Shown here: one piece after another, positions 1 to 6,333 of the stretch
Layout: each line of letters starts with the position of its first letter
Numbering within the stretch: the stretch's first letter is position 1
DNA from: CAKOSP01 sp964404455
GTDB lineage: Bacteria; Bacillota_I; Bacilli_A; RF39; UBA660
Assembly: GCA_964404455.1 (NCBI GenBank)
Contig: CAYOJY010000041.1
Location: forward strand, 1 to 8,162
Length of the DNA stretch: 8,162 bases
Reading direction: 5' to 3'
Position numbers and translations under genes: made by a program
Notes under the pieces: model-generated
Seen by the model: only the letters and a program-made list of their open reading frames with translations
The model's database searches: none
What the model was told of the DNA's origin: nothing

Positions 1-888
1 TATGAAAAAAAAGCAAACTTAATTTTACTGGTTTGCTTTTTATTATTAGGGCTTGTCCTGATTCCTGGTATTGGAACAATCCGAAATGGCTCAAGAAGCT
101 GGTTTGGAATTGGTCCATTTGGAATCCAACCAAGTGAATTTGCTAAATTAGGAATATTAATTTTTACGGCTAAATATTTAGCCAAAAATAAAATTAATAT
201 AAATAATAAGGTTAAAAATATTTTGCCACTTTTGGGGGTTATTTTAACTTTTTTTATACTAATAATGCTTGAGCCTGATTTTGGTACAGGAGTAGTATTA
301 GTTTTAGCCGCCATTATTTTAATTTTTGTTTCAGGTGTTAAAATATCCTTTTTTATCCAAACAGCTATAATTGGTTTGATGGGTGTTGTGGGTTTAATTA
401 TTGCTGCTCCTTACCGAGTCGCCCGAATTGTTTCATTTCTAAATCCCTGGAACGATCCCTTGGGGAGTGGTTTTCAAATAATTCAGTCCCTTTACGCTAT
501 TGGACCAGGAGGACTCTTAGGCCAAGGATTTTTATCATCAAGGCAAAAACATTTTTATTTACCTGAACCGCAAACAGATTTTATTTTTTCTATTATCAGC
601 GAGGAATTTGGCTTTTTAGGTGTTATAATTGTTACTTCCTTTTTCTTTATTATTTTTTATCGAATAATTAAAATAGCTTTAGCGCAAACAAATTTGTTTG
701 CAAAATATTTATCTTTTGGAATTGGTGCCTCAATTTTAGTTCAAGGATTATTAAATTTGGCAGTAGTAATAGGCCTAATTCCTGTAACGGGAATTACATT
801 ACCATTTTTGTCTTACGGTGGAAGTTCATTATTAGTAAGTATGGTAAGCATTGGAATAATTTTAAATATTAGTAGAAAAGTAAGATAA
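1..888 (+). CDS. ftsW: FtsW/SpoVE-type peptidoglycan polymerase (SEDS family), 5' end outside the window
   Basis: This is the C-terminal 295 residues of a SEDS-family integral membrane glycosyltransferase, which polymerises lipid II into glycan strands at the septum, usually with a class B penicillin-binding protein. The frame is open from base 1, so no start is assigned; about 80-100 N-terminal residues are missing relative to the usual 370-400. Visible family blocks are RNGSRSW (about residues 28-34 of the fragment), QPSEFAKL (43-50), EPDFGTG, a NPWNDP loop likely to hold the catalytic Asp, QSLYAIGPGG, SRQKHFYLPEPQTDFIFSI, and the C-terminal GLIPVTGITLPFLSYGGSS. The rest is hydrophobic, consistent with multiple membrane segments. 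The PEPQTDFIF and AIGPGG versions look more like Bacillus SpoVE than vegetative FtsW, so a sporulation-specific paralogue is possible. Composition looks less AT-rich than the genes downstream, as expected for a core gene. No cell-wall gene follows on the right. Confidence 0.92.
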   Translation, partial: YEKKANLILLVCFLLLGLVLIPGIGTIRNGSRSWFGIGPFGIQPSEFAKLGILIFTAKYLAKNKININNKVKNILPLLGVILTFFILIMLEPDFGTGVVLVLAAIILIFVSGVKISFFIQTAIIGLMGVVGLIIAAPYRVARIVSFLNPWNDPLGSGFQIIQSLYAIGPGGLLGQGFLSSRQKHFYLPEPQTDFIFSIISEEFGFLGVIIVTSFFFIIFYRIIKIALAQTNLFAKYLSFGIGASILVQGLLNLAVVIGLIPVTGITLPFLSYGGSSLLVSMVSIGIILNISRKVR

Positions 889-984
889 CACTTCTACATT
901 CGAATAAAATTTAAAATACAAAATAAAATAAAAACAAAAACAAACATAAAAAATGTGGGTATGGAACTGTAATATTATTAAAAT

Positions 985-1264
985 AAGCAACTGAAAGAAG
1001 ATCATATTAGAAAATTAAAGATATATTTGAAACTTATAGTTCTGACTATAATAAAAACAGTGAAGAGACTAAAACATTCTATAAGATAGTGCAAAATAAA
1101 TTTCCTTTTGCGTTACAGGTGAAACAGCTGCATAAATCGTTTCTTCAAAGTCAGAAGGCAGAAAATTAATAGAACAAAATGGTGTTTCTATGAATCATGA
1201 AATTCAAAAAGGTAAAAAGGTTTTTGTTAAAATAAATAAAAAAATAAAGAACTTAACTACGTAA
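985..1264 (+). pseudogene. Degraded RhuM-like gene fragment (two frameshifts and a stop)
   Basis: No intact gene lies between 889 and 1295, but pieces of one protein can be followed across three frames. The first piece (from about 985) reads NKQLKEDHIRKLK. A one-base loss near 1020 moves to a second frame reading DIFETYSSDYNKNSEETKTF and then YKIVQNKFPFA, up to 1112. A second one-base loss leads to TGETAA, a TAA at 1133-1135 where GAA (Glu) would fit, then IVSSKSEG and more up to a TAA at 1262. The string resembling 'FxxVQNKxxxAITGxTAAEIV' is, from memory, typical of RhuM-family proteins, which are common on mobile islands and of poorly known function. The match weakens after IVSS, so the tail may be unrelated sequence. 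Bases 889-984 show only A-rich sequence with stops in all + frames. The remnant marks an old insertion or decayed accessory gene next to ftsW. Confidence 0.5.
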
Positions 1265-1276
1265 AGTTAAGTTTTT
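1250..1276. terminator. Hairpin terminator, probably bidirectional, between the relic and the first DUF11-like gene
   Basis: A perfect 9-bp inverted repeat, AACTTAACT (1250-1258) and AGTTAAGTT (1265-1273), encloses a 6-base loop. On the + strand it is followed by a T run (1272-1276). On the - strand the bases beyond it are also T-rich because of the A-rich stretch 1231-1248. It lies just downstream of the minus-strand gene ending at 1296, so it can stop that transcript and anything coming rightward from ftsW or the relic. The stem is short and AT-rich. Confidence 0.6.
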
Positions 1277-1295
1277 AATTTTCAGTAATATTTTA

Positions 1296-1685
1296 TTAAA
1301 CTCTGCTCACATCAAATTGAATGATCGTAATTGATTCAGCAATTACATCTGGTAAATTTACACTTAATAAACCAGAAATTACATCAAAAGTATAGTCTGT
1401 TGGACTAGTTGCTGGAGTACCATTGATAGTTACTGTACCATCTACTAAAGTAGCTAAAGCTGGATTTATAGTATCTGTAACAATTGGCGCAACGTACGGT
1501 AGAAGACTTTCGTTATCGATAGTTATTGTATAAGTTAAATTACCTGTTGCCCACGATACACGATTAGCGACTTTAGTTATATTTAAATCATCAACCAACA
1601 TAGTAACAACAGCTTCTGTAGTCATTTCTGTTGAAAAACCATCATATGTACCAACTGAAGAAGCAATATTAGTTAGTTCGTTCAA
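1296..1685 (-). CDS. Small DUF11-like beta-sandwich protein (129 aa, TTG start)
   Basis: A 129-residue acidic, Thr/Val/Ile-rich protein of the DUF11 type, a beta-sandwich found in bacterial surface and adhesin-like proteins. It opens with LTNIASSVGTY and an alternating Thr/Val segment (the 'NxATV...TNxVxT' half-strand typical of these domains), then WATGNLTYTITIDN (about 45-58), TINPALATLVDGTV and VNLPDVIAESITIIQF at the end, matching the usual 'LTYTIxxxN ... V.GSVxVNG ... ' order. There is no signal peptide, membrane anchor or LPXTG motif. The TTG start at 1685 is preferred over ATG at 1727: AAGGAGGTG ends 5 bases before TTG, whereas the ATG start would place that site inside the gene. The resulting N-terminus MNELTNIASSVGTY also aligns with MKKLKNIATSTGIY of the paralogue at 3725-4249. 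It is divergently arranged with the large protein at 1805. Function is unknown; cell- or spore-surface association is inferred. Confidence 0.82.
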   Translation of the reverse strand: MNELTNIASSVGTYDGFSTEMTTEAVVTMLVDDLNITKVANRVSWATGNLTYTITIDNESLLPYVAPIVTDTINPALATLVDGTVTINGTPATSPTDYTFDVISGLLSVNLPDVIAESITIIQFDVSRV

Positions 1686-1690
1686 AAAAA

Positions 1691-1699
1691 CACCTCCTT
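1691..1699 (-). promoter_or_regulatory. Strong ribosome binding site that fixes the TTG start at 1685
   Basis: The minus strand reads AAGGAGGTG, a near-perfect anti-Shine-Dalgarno match, with 7 bases between GGAGG and the TTG codon at 1685-1683. A longer reading from ATG at 1727 would translate through this site as an internal YQGGVF segment with no counterpart in the paralogue. Confidence 0.85.
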
Positions 1700-1712
1700 G
1701 ATATGTATATTC

Positions 1713-1739
1713 TATCTTATGCTGCAAATAAAAAATTGT
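1713..1739 (-). promoter_or_regulatory. Possible sigma-K-like promoter for the minus-strand DUF11-like gene
   Basis: Read on the minus strand, AC (1739-1738), a 16-base spacer and CATAAGATA (1721-1713) fit the AC-N16-CATANNNTA pattern known for Bacillus sigma-K, the late mother-cell sporulation factor. Transcription would begin near 1705, just upstream of the ribosome binding site, which is a sensible distance. The motif carries little information in AT-rich DNA, so this is only suggestive. No good TTGACA/TATAAT pair was seen for this gene. Confidence 0.25.
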
Positions 1740-1751
1740 TTAATAGTTTAA

Positions 1752-1797
1752 TTGATTAATTCGATTTTAAAAAACTTAATATAATATGATAGGTGAT
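1752..1797 (+). promoter_or_regulatory. Weak promoter candidate and ribosome binding site for the large surface protein
   Basis: The divergent intergenic region holds TTGATT (1752-1757), a 17-base spacer and CTTAAT (1775-1780), each matching 4 of 6 consensus bases. A perfect TATAAT follows at 1780-1785 but has no good -35 and would start transcription almost on the ribosome binding site. AGGTGAT (1791-1797) sits 7 bases before ATG 1805 and supports that start over GTG 1793, which has no site in front of it. Confidence 0.35.
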
Positions 1798-1804
1798 AAA
1801 AAAG

Positions 1805-3691
1805 ATGACAATAATAAATAGTTCAACAGTTGTAGTATTTAATTATGATGAATTAGAAGCAGTTTTGCAACAAAGTAATACATACACTTTAGTATATTTA
1901 GGTGCTGATATTACTTTGGAAAGTGGTATTCAAATACTTAGTAGTAAAAGCGAGGTAACGATAGATGGAACATACGAGGATTTAAGGTATACATTAACTA
2001 TACCTTATGGTGTATGGGAAGATACAATTTATGTTGCAGAGCCGACGAGTAGTATTAATCTAACCGTTCAAAATGTAGATATAGATAGTGATAACATTCA
2101 GGGTGCTATTTTTATAACTAATAATGAAATTTTTAGGTTTGTTGTGGTTAATTTTATTAATATAACATTTACTGGTCCTAATTTGACAACTTGTCATTAT
2201 TCTAGAGTTTTTATAATAAATTCAGATATTACTATACCTTATGGAGATGGAGTAGTTAATGGGTATGAAGTCGCAGTATCTAGAAGTGTTACTTTAGGTG
2301 GAAACGTAAACATGATATCTGATTCTCCTCATTCACTTTTTGACGTTAACTATGATACATTTAGCGCGCTTCCGTTTATAGAAGTTCTACCAAATTCTAA
2401 TATAGATATTACTCATCCTGGGGGTGCATTTTATGAGGTAAGTTATACTACTATTTGTAATATTACATTTGGTAGTAACTCAATTACAAATATTAAAAAT
2501 AAATATGGAATGAGTTACACTGGCTCGGACGTTACTAAAAATCTTTTAATTGATAATGATGCTTTAGTTAATATAGAGCAATCTACAAGTCAAAACGACA
2601 GATCTACATGGTATATAAATGGTGAATTTAAAATGAATAGTGGTTCTTCTTTAAGAATCATTTGCGATTTTGCTGGAATAGCTGAAAATTACTGTCTGAG
2701 ATTTACTGCAAGTACAGCATCGATGTATTTAGATAATCCTAAAAGTGTAGTTTTTTATAATGCAACTACTGATGCAATAAAAAGTGATGCTACTATTCCA
2801 TATTACTTAAATATACCCCAGTATAATAGGTGGACTTCAGTAACTCCATTTATATCAGCGGGAAATATTTATTATATTCCTACATTTTCATGGTATAAAC
2901 TAGAAAATATGTCTAACTTAGTATTAAATGGTACTATAACAGCTTCAGGAACAATAATCACAAATATTAATTTAACACCAGAGGAAATAAGTGAACTTCC
3001 TGATTTAAATGAATTTCTTCTTAATAACACAAAAGTTTTATCAATGGGAAGTCCTATTTTATCATTAAATCCAATTACTGATATATCAAATACTATAAGC
3101 GGAATGACAGTTCCGAATGCTGATATAAAAATAAGTTATGATGGTAATGAAGATTATATAGTTGCTGATAGTAATGGAGAATTTACTTATACAGCTGGAT
3201 TTTCACTTCCAATCGGAACAGAAATATCTTTTGTAGTGAACTTAGCAGGAAGTTTCTTATATAGATTTAGAACAGTAGAAGTTATCTTTGATGGGGACCT
3301 TACAATAATTTCCGCAACAGAAATAGTTACATTTGAACAAACTGCATTTCAATCAAGTCCGACTTTGTTAAAAAGAGCTGGTCCTCTTCAAGTGGTCGTA
3401 AATGATGCTAGGATAACACCAACAGTATGGAATTTATATGCAACTATAGATAATCAGCCAACAAATAGTACAGGGAAAGTATTAACAGATGGATTAGTGT
3501 TCGTTGATAATTTAAGTAATATGACAGTTTTATCAGATATCGGAACACTTGTATATACTTCAGATGGAGTAACTCCTGGAGAAATAACTGTTACTTGGCT
3601 AGATGAAGAAGGAATATTACTACAACTTAATGTAGTACCAATAGTAAAAGGTACCACTTATAGAACAAATATAAATTGGTATGTTGAATAA
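1805..3691 (+). CDS. Large beta-rich surface protein: pectate-lyase-like repeats, Ig-like domain and C-terminal WxL-like domain
   Basis: A 628-residue beta-rich, Asn/Thr/Ser-rich protein. Residues about 10-70 (NYDELEAVL, ADITLESG, SEVTIDGT) resemble the start of pectate-lyase-like adhesive repeats seen in Bacillota surface proteins, followed by right-handed-beta-helix-like short strands to about 310. No catalytic signature is evident, so an adhesive or structural role is likelier than lyase activity. Residues about 417-490 (SGMTVPNADIKISYDG, DSNGEFTYTAG) look like a bacterial Ig-like module. The last 130 residues (from GDLTII) fit a WxL-type domain: LQVVVNDAR, the literal W-N-L at 542-544, then VVPIVKGTTYRTNINW at the end. 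WxL domains normally bind the cell wall non-covalently after Sec export, yet no signal peptide is seen at either possible start. ATG 1805 is chosen over GTG 1793 because AGGTGAT lies correctly in front of it. It is flanked on both sides by DUF11-like genes on the opposite strand. Confidence 0.8.
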   Translation: MTIINSSTVVVFNYDELEAVLQQSNTYTLVYLGADITLESGIQILSSKSEVTIDGTYEDLRYTLTIPYGVWEDTIYVAEPTSSINLTVQNVDIDSDNIQGAIFITNNEIFRFVVVNFINITFTGPNLTTCHYSRVFIINSDITIPYGDGVVNGYEVAVSRSVTLGGNVNMISDSPHSLFDVNYDTFSALPFIEVLPNSNIDITHPGGAFYEVSYTTICNITFGSNSITNIKNKYGMSYTGSDVTKNLLIDNDALVNIEQSTSQNDRSTWYINGEFKMNSGSSLRIICDFAGIAENYCLRFTASTASMYLDNPKSVVFYNATTDAIKSDATIPYYLNIPQYNRWTSVTPFISAGNIYYIPTFSWYKLENMSNLVLNGTITASGTIITNINLTPEEISELPDLNEFLLNNTKVLSMGSPILSLNPITDISNTISGMTVPNADIKISYDGNEDYIVADSNGEFTYTAGFSLPIGTEISFVVNLAGSFLYRFRTVEVIFDGDLTIISATEIVTFEQTAFQSSPTLLKRAGPLQVVVNDARITPTVWNLYATIDNQPTNSTGKVLTDGLVFVDNLSNMTVLSDIGTLVYTSDGVTPGEITVTWLDEEGILLQLNVVPIVKGTTYRTNINWYVE

Positions 3692-3720
3692 AATAAAAAT
3701 CTTAATGATTTTTATTTTTT
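3690..3720. terminator. Bidirectional terminator between convergent surface-protein genes
   Basis: A perfect 12-bp inverted repeat, AAAATAAAAATC (3690-3701) and GATTTTTATTTT (3707-3718), has a 5-base loop. The right arm ends in T-rich sequence and the complement of the left arm is equally T-rich, so it can work in both directions. It overlaps the last bases of the + gene's stop codon and lies a few bases past the stop of the minus gene at 3725. Confidence 0.75.
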
Positions 3721-3724
3721 ATGT

Positions 3725-4249
3725 CTAACATTTATTTTGATTTTCTTTACATCTACATGCTGATGTAGTAGCGATTGTAGTAACAATATTACTATGAAAT
3801 ACATCATCAAAACATTCATCAAGTGATAAAGTGGTAACATTATCTAAAGTGAAGACTTCAGCATTTCTTTTATTTACTTTGAAGGTAATAACAATTTTTT
3901 CTTCACCTTTAACTTTTGGTAAAGTTATTACTAATAATCCATTGCTGTTGTTATATGTAAAAATTCCATAACCAGCGGGAATATCATTTATTCTTACACT
4001 TTCAACATCCAATAAAATAAAATTTGGATTTAAAACATCCTCAATTATAATATTCTCAAAACTAGCACTAGATAAATTTTTAATTATAATTGTATAAGTT
4101 AAACTACCAGTTGCCCATAATGTTTTATTAGCCTTTTTAATAATTTTAAAATTGTTAATTAATAACACTTCATTTTCATTAGAATCTAAAACAGTGTTTA
4201 AATTGTTATAAATACCAGTTGATGTAGCAATATTTTTTAATTTTTTCAT
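3725..4249 (-). CDS. DUF11-like small surface protein with Cys-rich tail (174 aa)
   Basis: A 174-residue paralogue of the protein at 1296-1685. The N-terminus (MKKLKNIATSTGIYNN), the LWATGSLTYTIIIKN motif (about 44-58), DVLNPNFILLDVESVRIND and the strand VITLPKVKGEEKIVITFKV follow the same order, giving one DUF11-like core at about 33-125. After it comes an extra segment (LDNVTTLSLDECFDDVFHSN and IVTT, 135-158) resembling the opening half-strand of another repeat, and a hydrophilic tail with C165, C167 and C174 (ACRCKENQNKC), plus C146. The Cys residues suggest disulfide cross-linking or metal binding. It is richer in Lys and Asn than its paralogue, so the two copies are old. No signal peptide or anchor is seen. 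The ATG start has AGGAGTT 5 bases upstream. Role unknown; surface location is inferred. Confidence 0.8.
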   Translation of the reverse strand: MKKLKNIATSTGIYNNLNTVLDSNENEVLLINNFKIIKKANKTLWATGSLTYTIIIKNLSSASFENIIIEDVLNPNFILLDVESVRINDIPAGYGIFTYNNSNGLLVITLPKVKGEEKIVITFKVNKRNAEVFTLDNVTTLSLDECFDDVFHSNIVTTIATTSACRCKENQNKC

Positions 4250-4254
4250 AAAAT

Positions 4255-4261
4255 AACTCCT
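4255..4261 (-). promoter_or_regulatory. Ribosome binding site for the Cys-tailed DUF11-like gene
   Basis: The minus strand reads AGGAGTT 5 bases before the ATG at 4249. No convincing promoter pair was found in the 151-base gap 4250-4400 for this strand; a TATAAT-like box exists near 4291 but without a good -35. Confidence 0.6.
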
Positions 4262-4350
4262 AATATTAATATATGATTAAAAAATATTATAATTAATATT
4301 GTTTTTCTGTTTATCACATTTCAGAATAATGAGTACTACATTTTAAATAA

Positions 4351-4392
4351 TTAAAGTATTTTAATAAGTTATGCTATAATATTTTTAAAGGA
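4351..4392 (+). promoter_or_regulatory. Extended -10 promoter and ribosome binding site for the guanylate kinase gene
   Basis: TATAAT (4375-4380) is preceded by TGC (4372-4374), making an extended -10. A weak -35, TTAAAG (4351-4356), lies 18 bases upstream. Transcription would start near 4387. AAAGGA (4387-4392) then lies 8 bases before ATG 4401, so the leader is very short. Confidence 0.55.
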
Positions 4393-4400
4393 AATTAATT

Positions 4401-5078
4401 ATGATAAAAACTAAAAAACAAGGAAATCTTATTATAATATCTGGAACGACCTGTGCCGGTAAAGGTTCTGTTATAAAAAAAGTATTAGCTAATCACAACA
4501 ATATAGCTCTATCAATATCTTATACCTCTAGACCAAAAAGAAATTATGAAATAAACGGAGTAGATTATTATTTTGTAAATAATGAAGAATTTAAAAGAAA
4601 AATAGAAGCTGATGAATTTTTAGAATACGCCGAAGTCCACCAAGGTCTGTATTATGGTACGCCTAAATTTGAAATAATAAAATTATTAAAAACAGGTAAA
4701 GACGTTATTTTAGAAATAGATGTTCAAGGAGCTTTTAATATTAAAAAAATATATCCAGAAACTATTTTGATTTTTATTATGCCACCTTCAATGGAAGAAA
4801 TGAAAAAAAGAATAAAATTGCGGGGCGATGATAATAATGAACAAATAATTTCAAGATTTAAAACAGCTTATAATGAAATAAATAAAATAGTTGATTATAA
4901 TTATGTAGTTGTTAATGATGATTTGTCAGAAGCAGTGAAAAAAGTAGAAGCAATTTTATTAAGTGAAAAACTTAGAGTAGATAGAATTGAAAGCATATAT
5001 GTCGAAAATTTAGAAGAAATTATTCATGAATTTTTAATAGATAAGAAATTTATAAACGAAGCAGATATTATAAAATAA
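4401..5078 (+). CDS. gmk: Guanylate kinase
   Basis: Phosphorylates GMP to GDP with ATP in the cytoplasm, supplying GTP and dGTP. The P-loop is GTTCAGKGS (residues 15-23), fitting GxxxxGKG[ST]. GMP-site blocks follow in family order: SISYTSRPKR with S40, R44 and R47; NGVDYYF with Y56; FLEYAEVHQGLYYGTP with E75 and Y85; and LEIDVQGA with D107. A lid-like RIKLRGDDNN lies at about 137-146 and the terminal adenine-binding YVVVNDD at 168-174. At 225 residues it is about 20 longer than usual, with a charged C-terminal extension. The loop GTTCAG replaces the common GPSGVG, and RPKRNYE replaces the usual RxPRxGE, so it is a divergent member and might be a second copy. It stands alone between a promoter and a strong terminator, without rpoZ or other usual neighbours. 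Confidence 0.9.
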   Translation: MIKTKKQGNLIIISGTTCAGKGSVIKKVLANHNNIALSISYTSRPKRNYEINGVDYYFVNNEEFKRKIEADEFLEYAEVHQGLYYGTPKFEIIKLLKTGKDVILEIDVQGAFNIKKIYPETILIFIMPPSMEEMKKRIKLRGDDNNEQIISRFKTAYNEINKIVDYNYVVVNDDLSEAVKKVEAILLSEKLRVDRIESIYVENLEEIIHEFLIDKKFINEADIIK

Positions 5079-5112
5079 ACTATTTTTACAATTTTTTTTA
5101 AAAAATACTTAA

Positions 5113-5155
5113 TTGAACTAGCTCAACTTAAAGTTGAGTTAGTTCAACTTTTATT
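5113..5155 (+). terminator. Strong rho-independent terminator after gmk
   Basis: A 17-base inverted repeat, 5113-5129 against 5131-5147, pairs throughout with one G-U pair; it closes into a small AT loop, followed by CTTTTATTTTA. It is the most stable hairpin in the window and separates gmk from the cysteine desulfurase operon, so that operon must have its own promoter in 5148-5195. Only a weak TAAAAT box (5182-5187) was seen there. Confidence 0.85.
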
Positions 5156-5205
5156 TTATATTTATTTAAATAAAATGAATGTAAAATTATAAGTGGAGGC
5201 AAAAA

Positions 5206-6333
5206 ATGATGAAAAAGGTTTATTTAGATTATTCAGCCACTACTAAAGTAGATAAATCAGTTTTAGATTACTTTAATTTTATAACAGAAAATTTTTATGC
5301 TAACCCTAATTCAAGTCATGAATTAGGAAAAGAGGCGAATGCCATAATAAATAAAGCAATAAATAATATAAGTTCATTTTTAAATATTGAAAAGGAAGAA
5401 CTAATTTTTACAAGCGGAGCAACAGAATCTAATAATACAGTTTTAAAGGGTGTGTATAATGGATTCAGGAAACATATCATAACTACACAGCTGGAACATT
5501 CTTCAATTTATGGACCTCTTGGGTATTTGCAACAACAAGGATATAAAATGGATTTTGTTTCATTAAAAAAAGATGGGACTGTAGATTTAAAATTACTGGA
5601 AAATCTTATATCGGAAGATACCTTACTGGTATCAATAGTTGCTGTTGAGAGTGAACTTGGAATTAGACAACCAATTGAAAAAATAGGAAAGCTATTAAAA
5701 AAATACCCTAATGTTTATTTCCATAGCGATATAACTCAATGTCTTGGTAAAGATGAAATTGATATTAGTAACGTTGATTTGGCTAGTTTTTCCGGACATA
5801 AATTATATTGTTTTAAAGGAATAGGCGGAATGATAAAAAAGAAAAATGTGAAAATGAAACCAATTATTCATGGAGGAAAAAGCATTACTACTTATAGAAG
5901 CGGAACTCCTTCGCCAGAACTTATTGGTTCATTAAATGAGGCTTTTAATTTATTTAAAAATGATTTAACGGAAAAAAAGAGATATATAACAAAACTTAAT
6001 AATAAAATAAAAGATCATATAAAAAAATATAACAATATTAAAATTAATAGTTTAAATAATTCAGTGCCAAATATTTTAAATATTAGTTTTTTAAATAAAA
6101 ATCCCATCAGTATTCAAAAATTTTTTGAAAAACATAATATTTTCATATCTACTAAAACGGCATGTGCTAGCGACACAAATTTATCCAAAAGTGTCTTAAT
6201 TATAACGAATGATGAAAAAAGAGCTGCTTCATCTGTGAGAATTAGTTTATCTTATAAAACAACTTTAGATGAAATAGATTATTTTTTAGAAATATTAGAT
6301 CAATTAATGGAGCATTATAATGAAATTAATTAA
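5206..6333 (+). CDS. NifS/IscS-type cysteine desulfurase
   Basis: A PLP-dependent enzyme that removes sulfur from L-cysteine, giving alanine and an enzyme-bound persulfide on an active-site Cys. At 375 residues it is a normal family length. Motifs in order: YLDYSATT (6-13), NPNSSHELG (33-41), FTSGATESNN (68-77), the PLP-stacking His in QLEHSS (H98), VESELGIRQPI (147-157), FHSDITQ with the PLP-binding Asp D175, the Schiff-base Lys in SGHK (K199), RSGTPSPELI (231-240), and the catalytic Cys loop TKTACASDTN (C320). The extended loop after C320 suits group I (NifS/IscS) rather than SufS enzymes. GGAGG (5195-5199) precedes two adjacent ATG codons, 5206 and 5209; either could be used. No IscU, IscR, SufU or ThiI neighbour is present; instead the next gene overlaps by 14 bases and encodes a thioredoxin-like protein. 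The acceptor is therefore unknown. Confidence 0.9.
   Translation: MMKKVYLDYSATTKVDKSVLDYFNFITENFYANPNSSHELGKEANAIINKAINNISSFLNIEKEELIFTSGATESNNTVLKGVYNGFRKHIITTQLEHSSIYGPLGYLQQQGYKMDFVSLKKDGTVDLKLLENLISEDTLLVSIVAVESELGIRQPIEKIGKLLKKYPNVYFHSDITQCLGKDEIDISNVDLASFSGHKLYCFKGIGGMIKKKNVKMKPIIHGGKSITTYRSGTPSPELIGSLNEAFNLFKNDLTEKKRYITKLNNKIKDHIKKYNNIKINSLNNSVPNILNISFLNKNPISIQKFFEKHNIFISTKTACASDTNLSKSVLIITNDEKRAASSVRISLSYKTTLDEIDYFLEILDQLMEHYNEIN

Noticed and set aside
223..888. A 221-residue version of the FtsW-like protein starting at TTG 223
   Set aside because: The same frame is open to base 1 and encodes conserved SEDS blocks (RNGSRSW, QPSEFAK), so TTG 223 is an internal Leu.
889..984. Small peptide or RNA gene in the A-rich gap after the ftsW-like gene
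   Set aside because: Stops interrupt all + frames, no ribosome binding site or convincing hairpin was seen, and the sequence is low-complexity A-rich.
1686..1727. Longer start at ATG 1727 for the first DUF11-like protein
   Set aside because: It would place the strong AAGGAGGTG site inside the coding region, and the extra 14 residues have no match in the paralogue.
1793..1804. GTG start at 1793 for the large surface protein
   Set aside because: No ribosome binding site precedes it, and its own bases form part of the AGGTGAT site serving ATG 1805.
3454..3657. 67-codon open frame on the minus strand
   Set aside because: It lies entirely inside the WxL-like domain coding region, has no ribosome binding site and shows low-complexity Ser/Thr/Val content typical of an antisense shadow.
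4267..4275. CATATATTA on the minus strand as a second sigma-K-like -10 element
   Set aside because: It lacks the AC at the right distance and would start transcription within the ribosome binding site.
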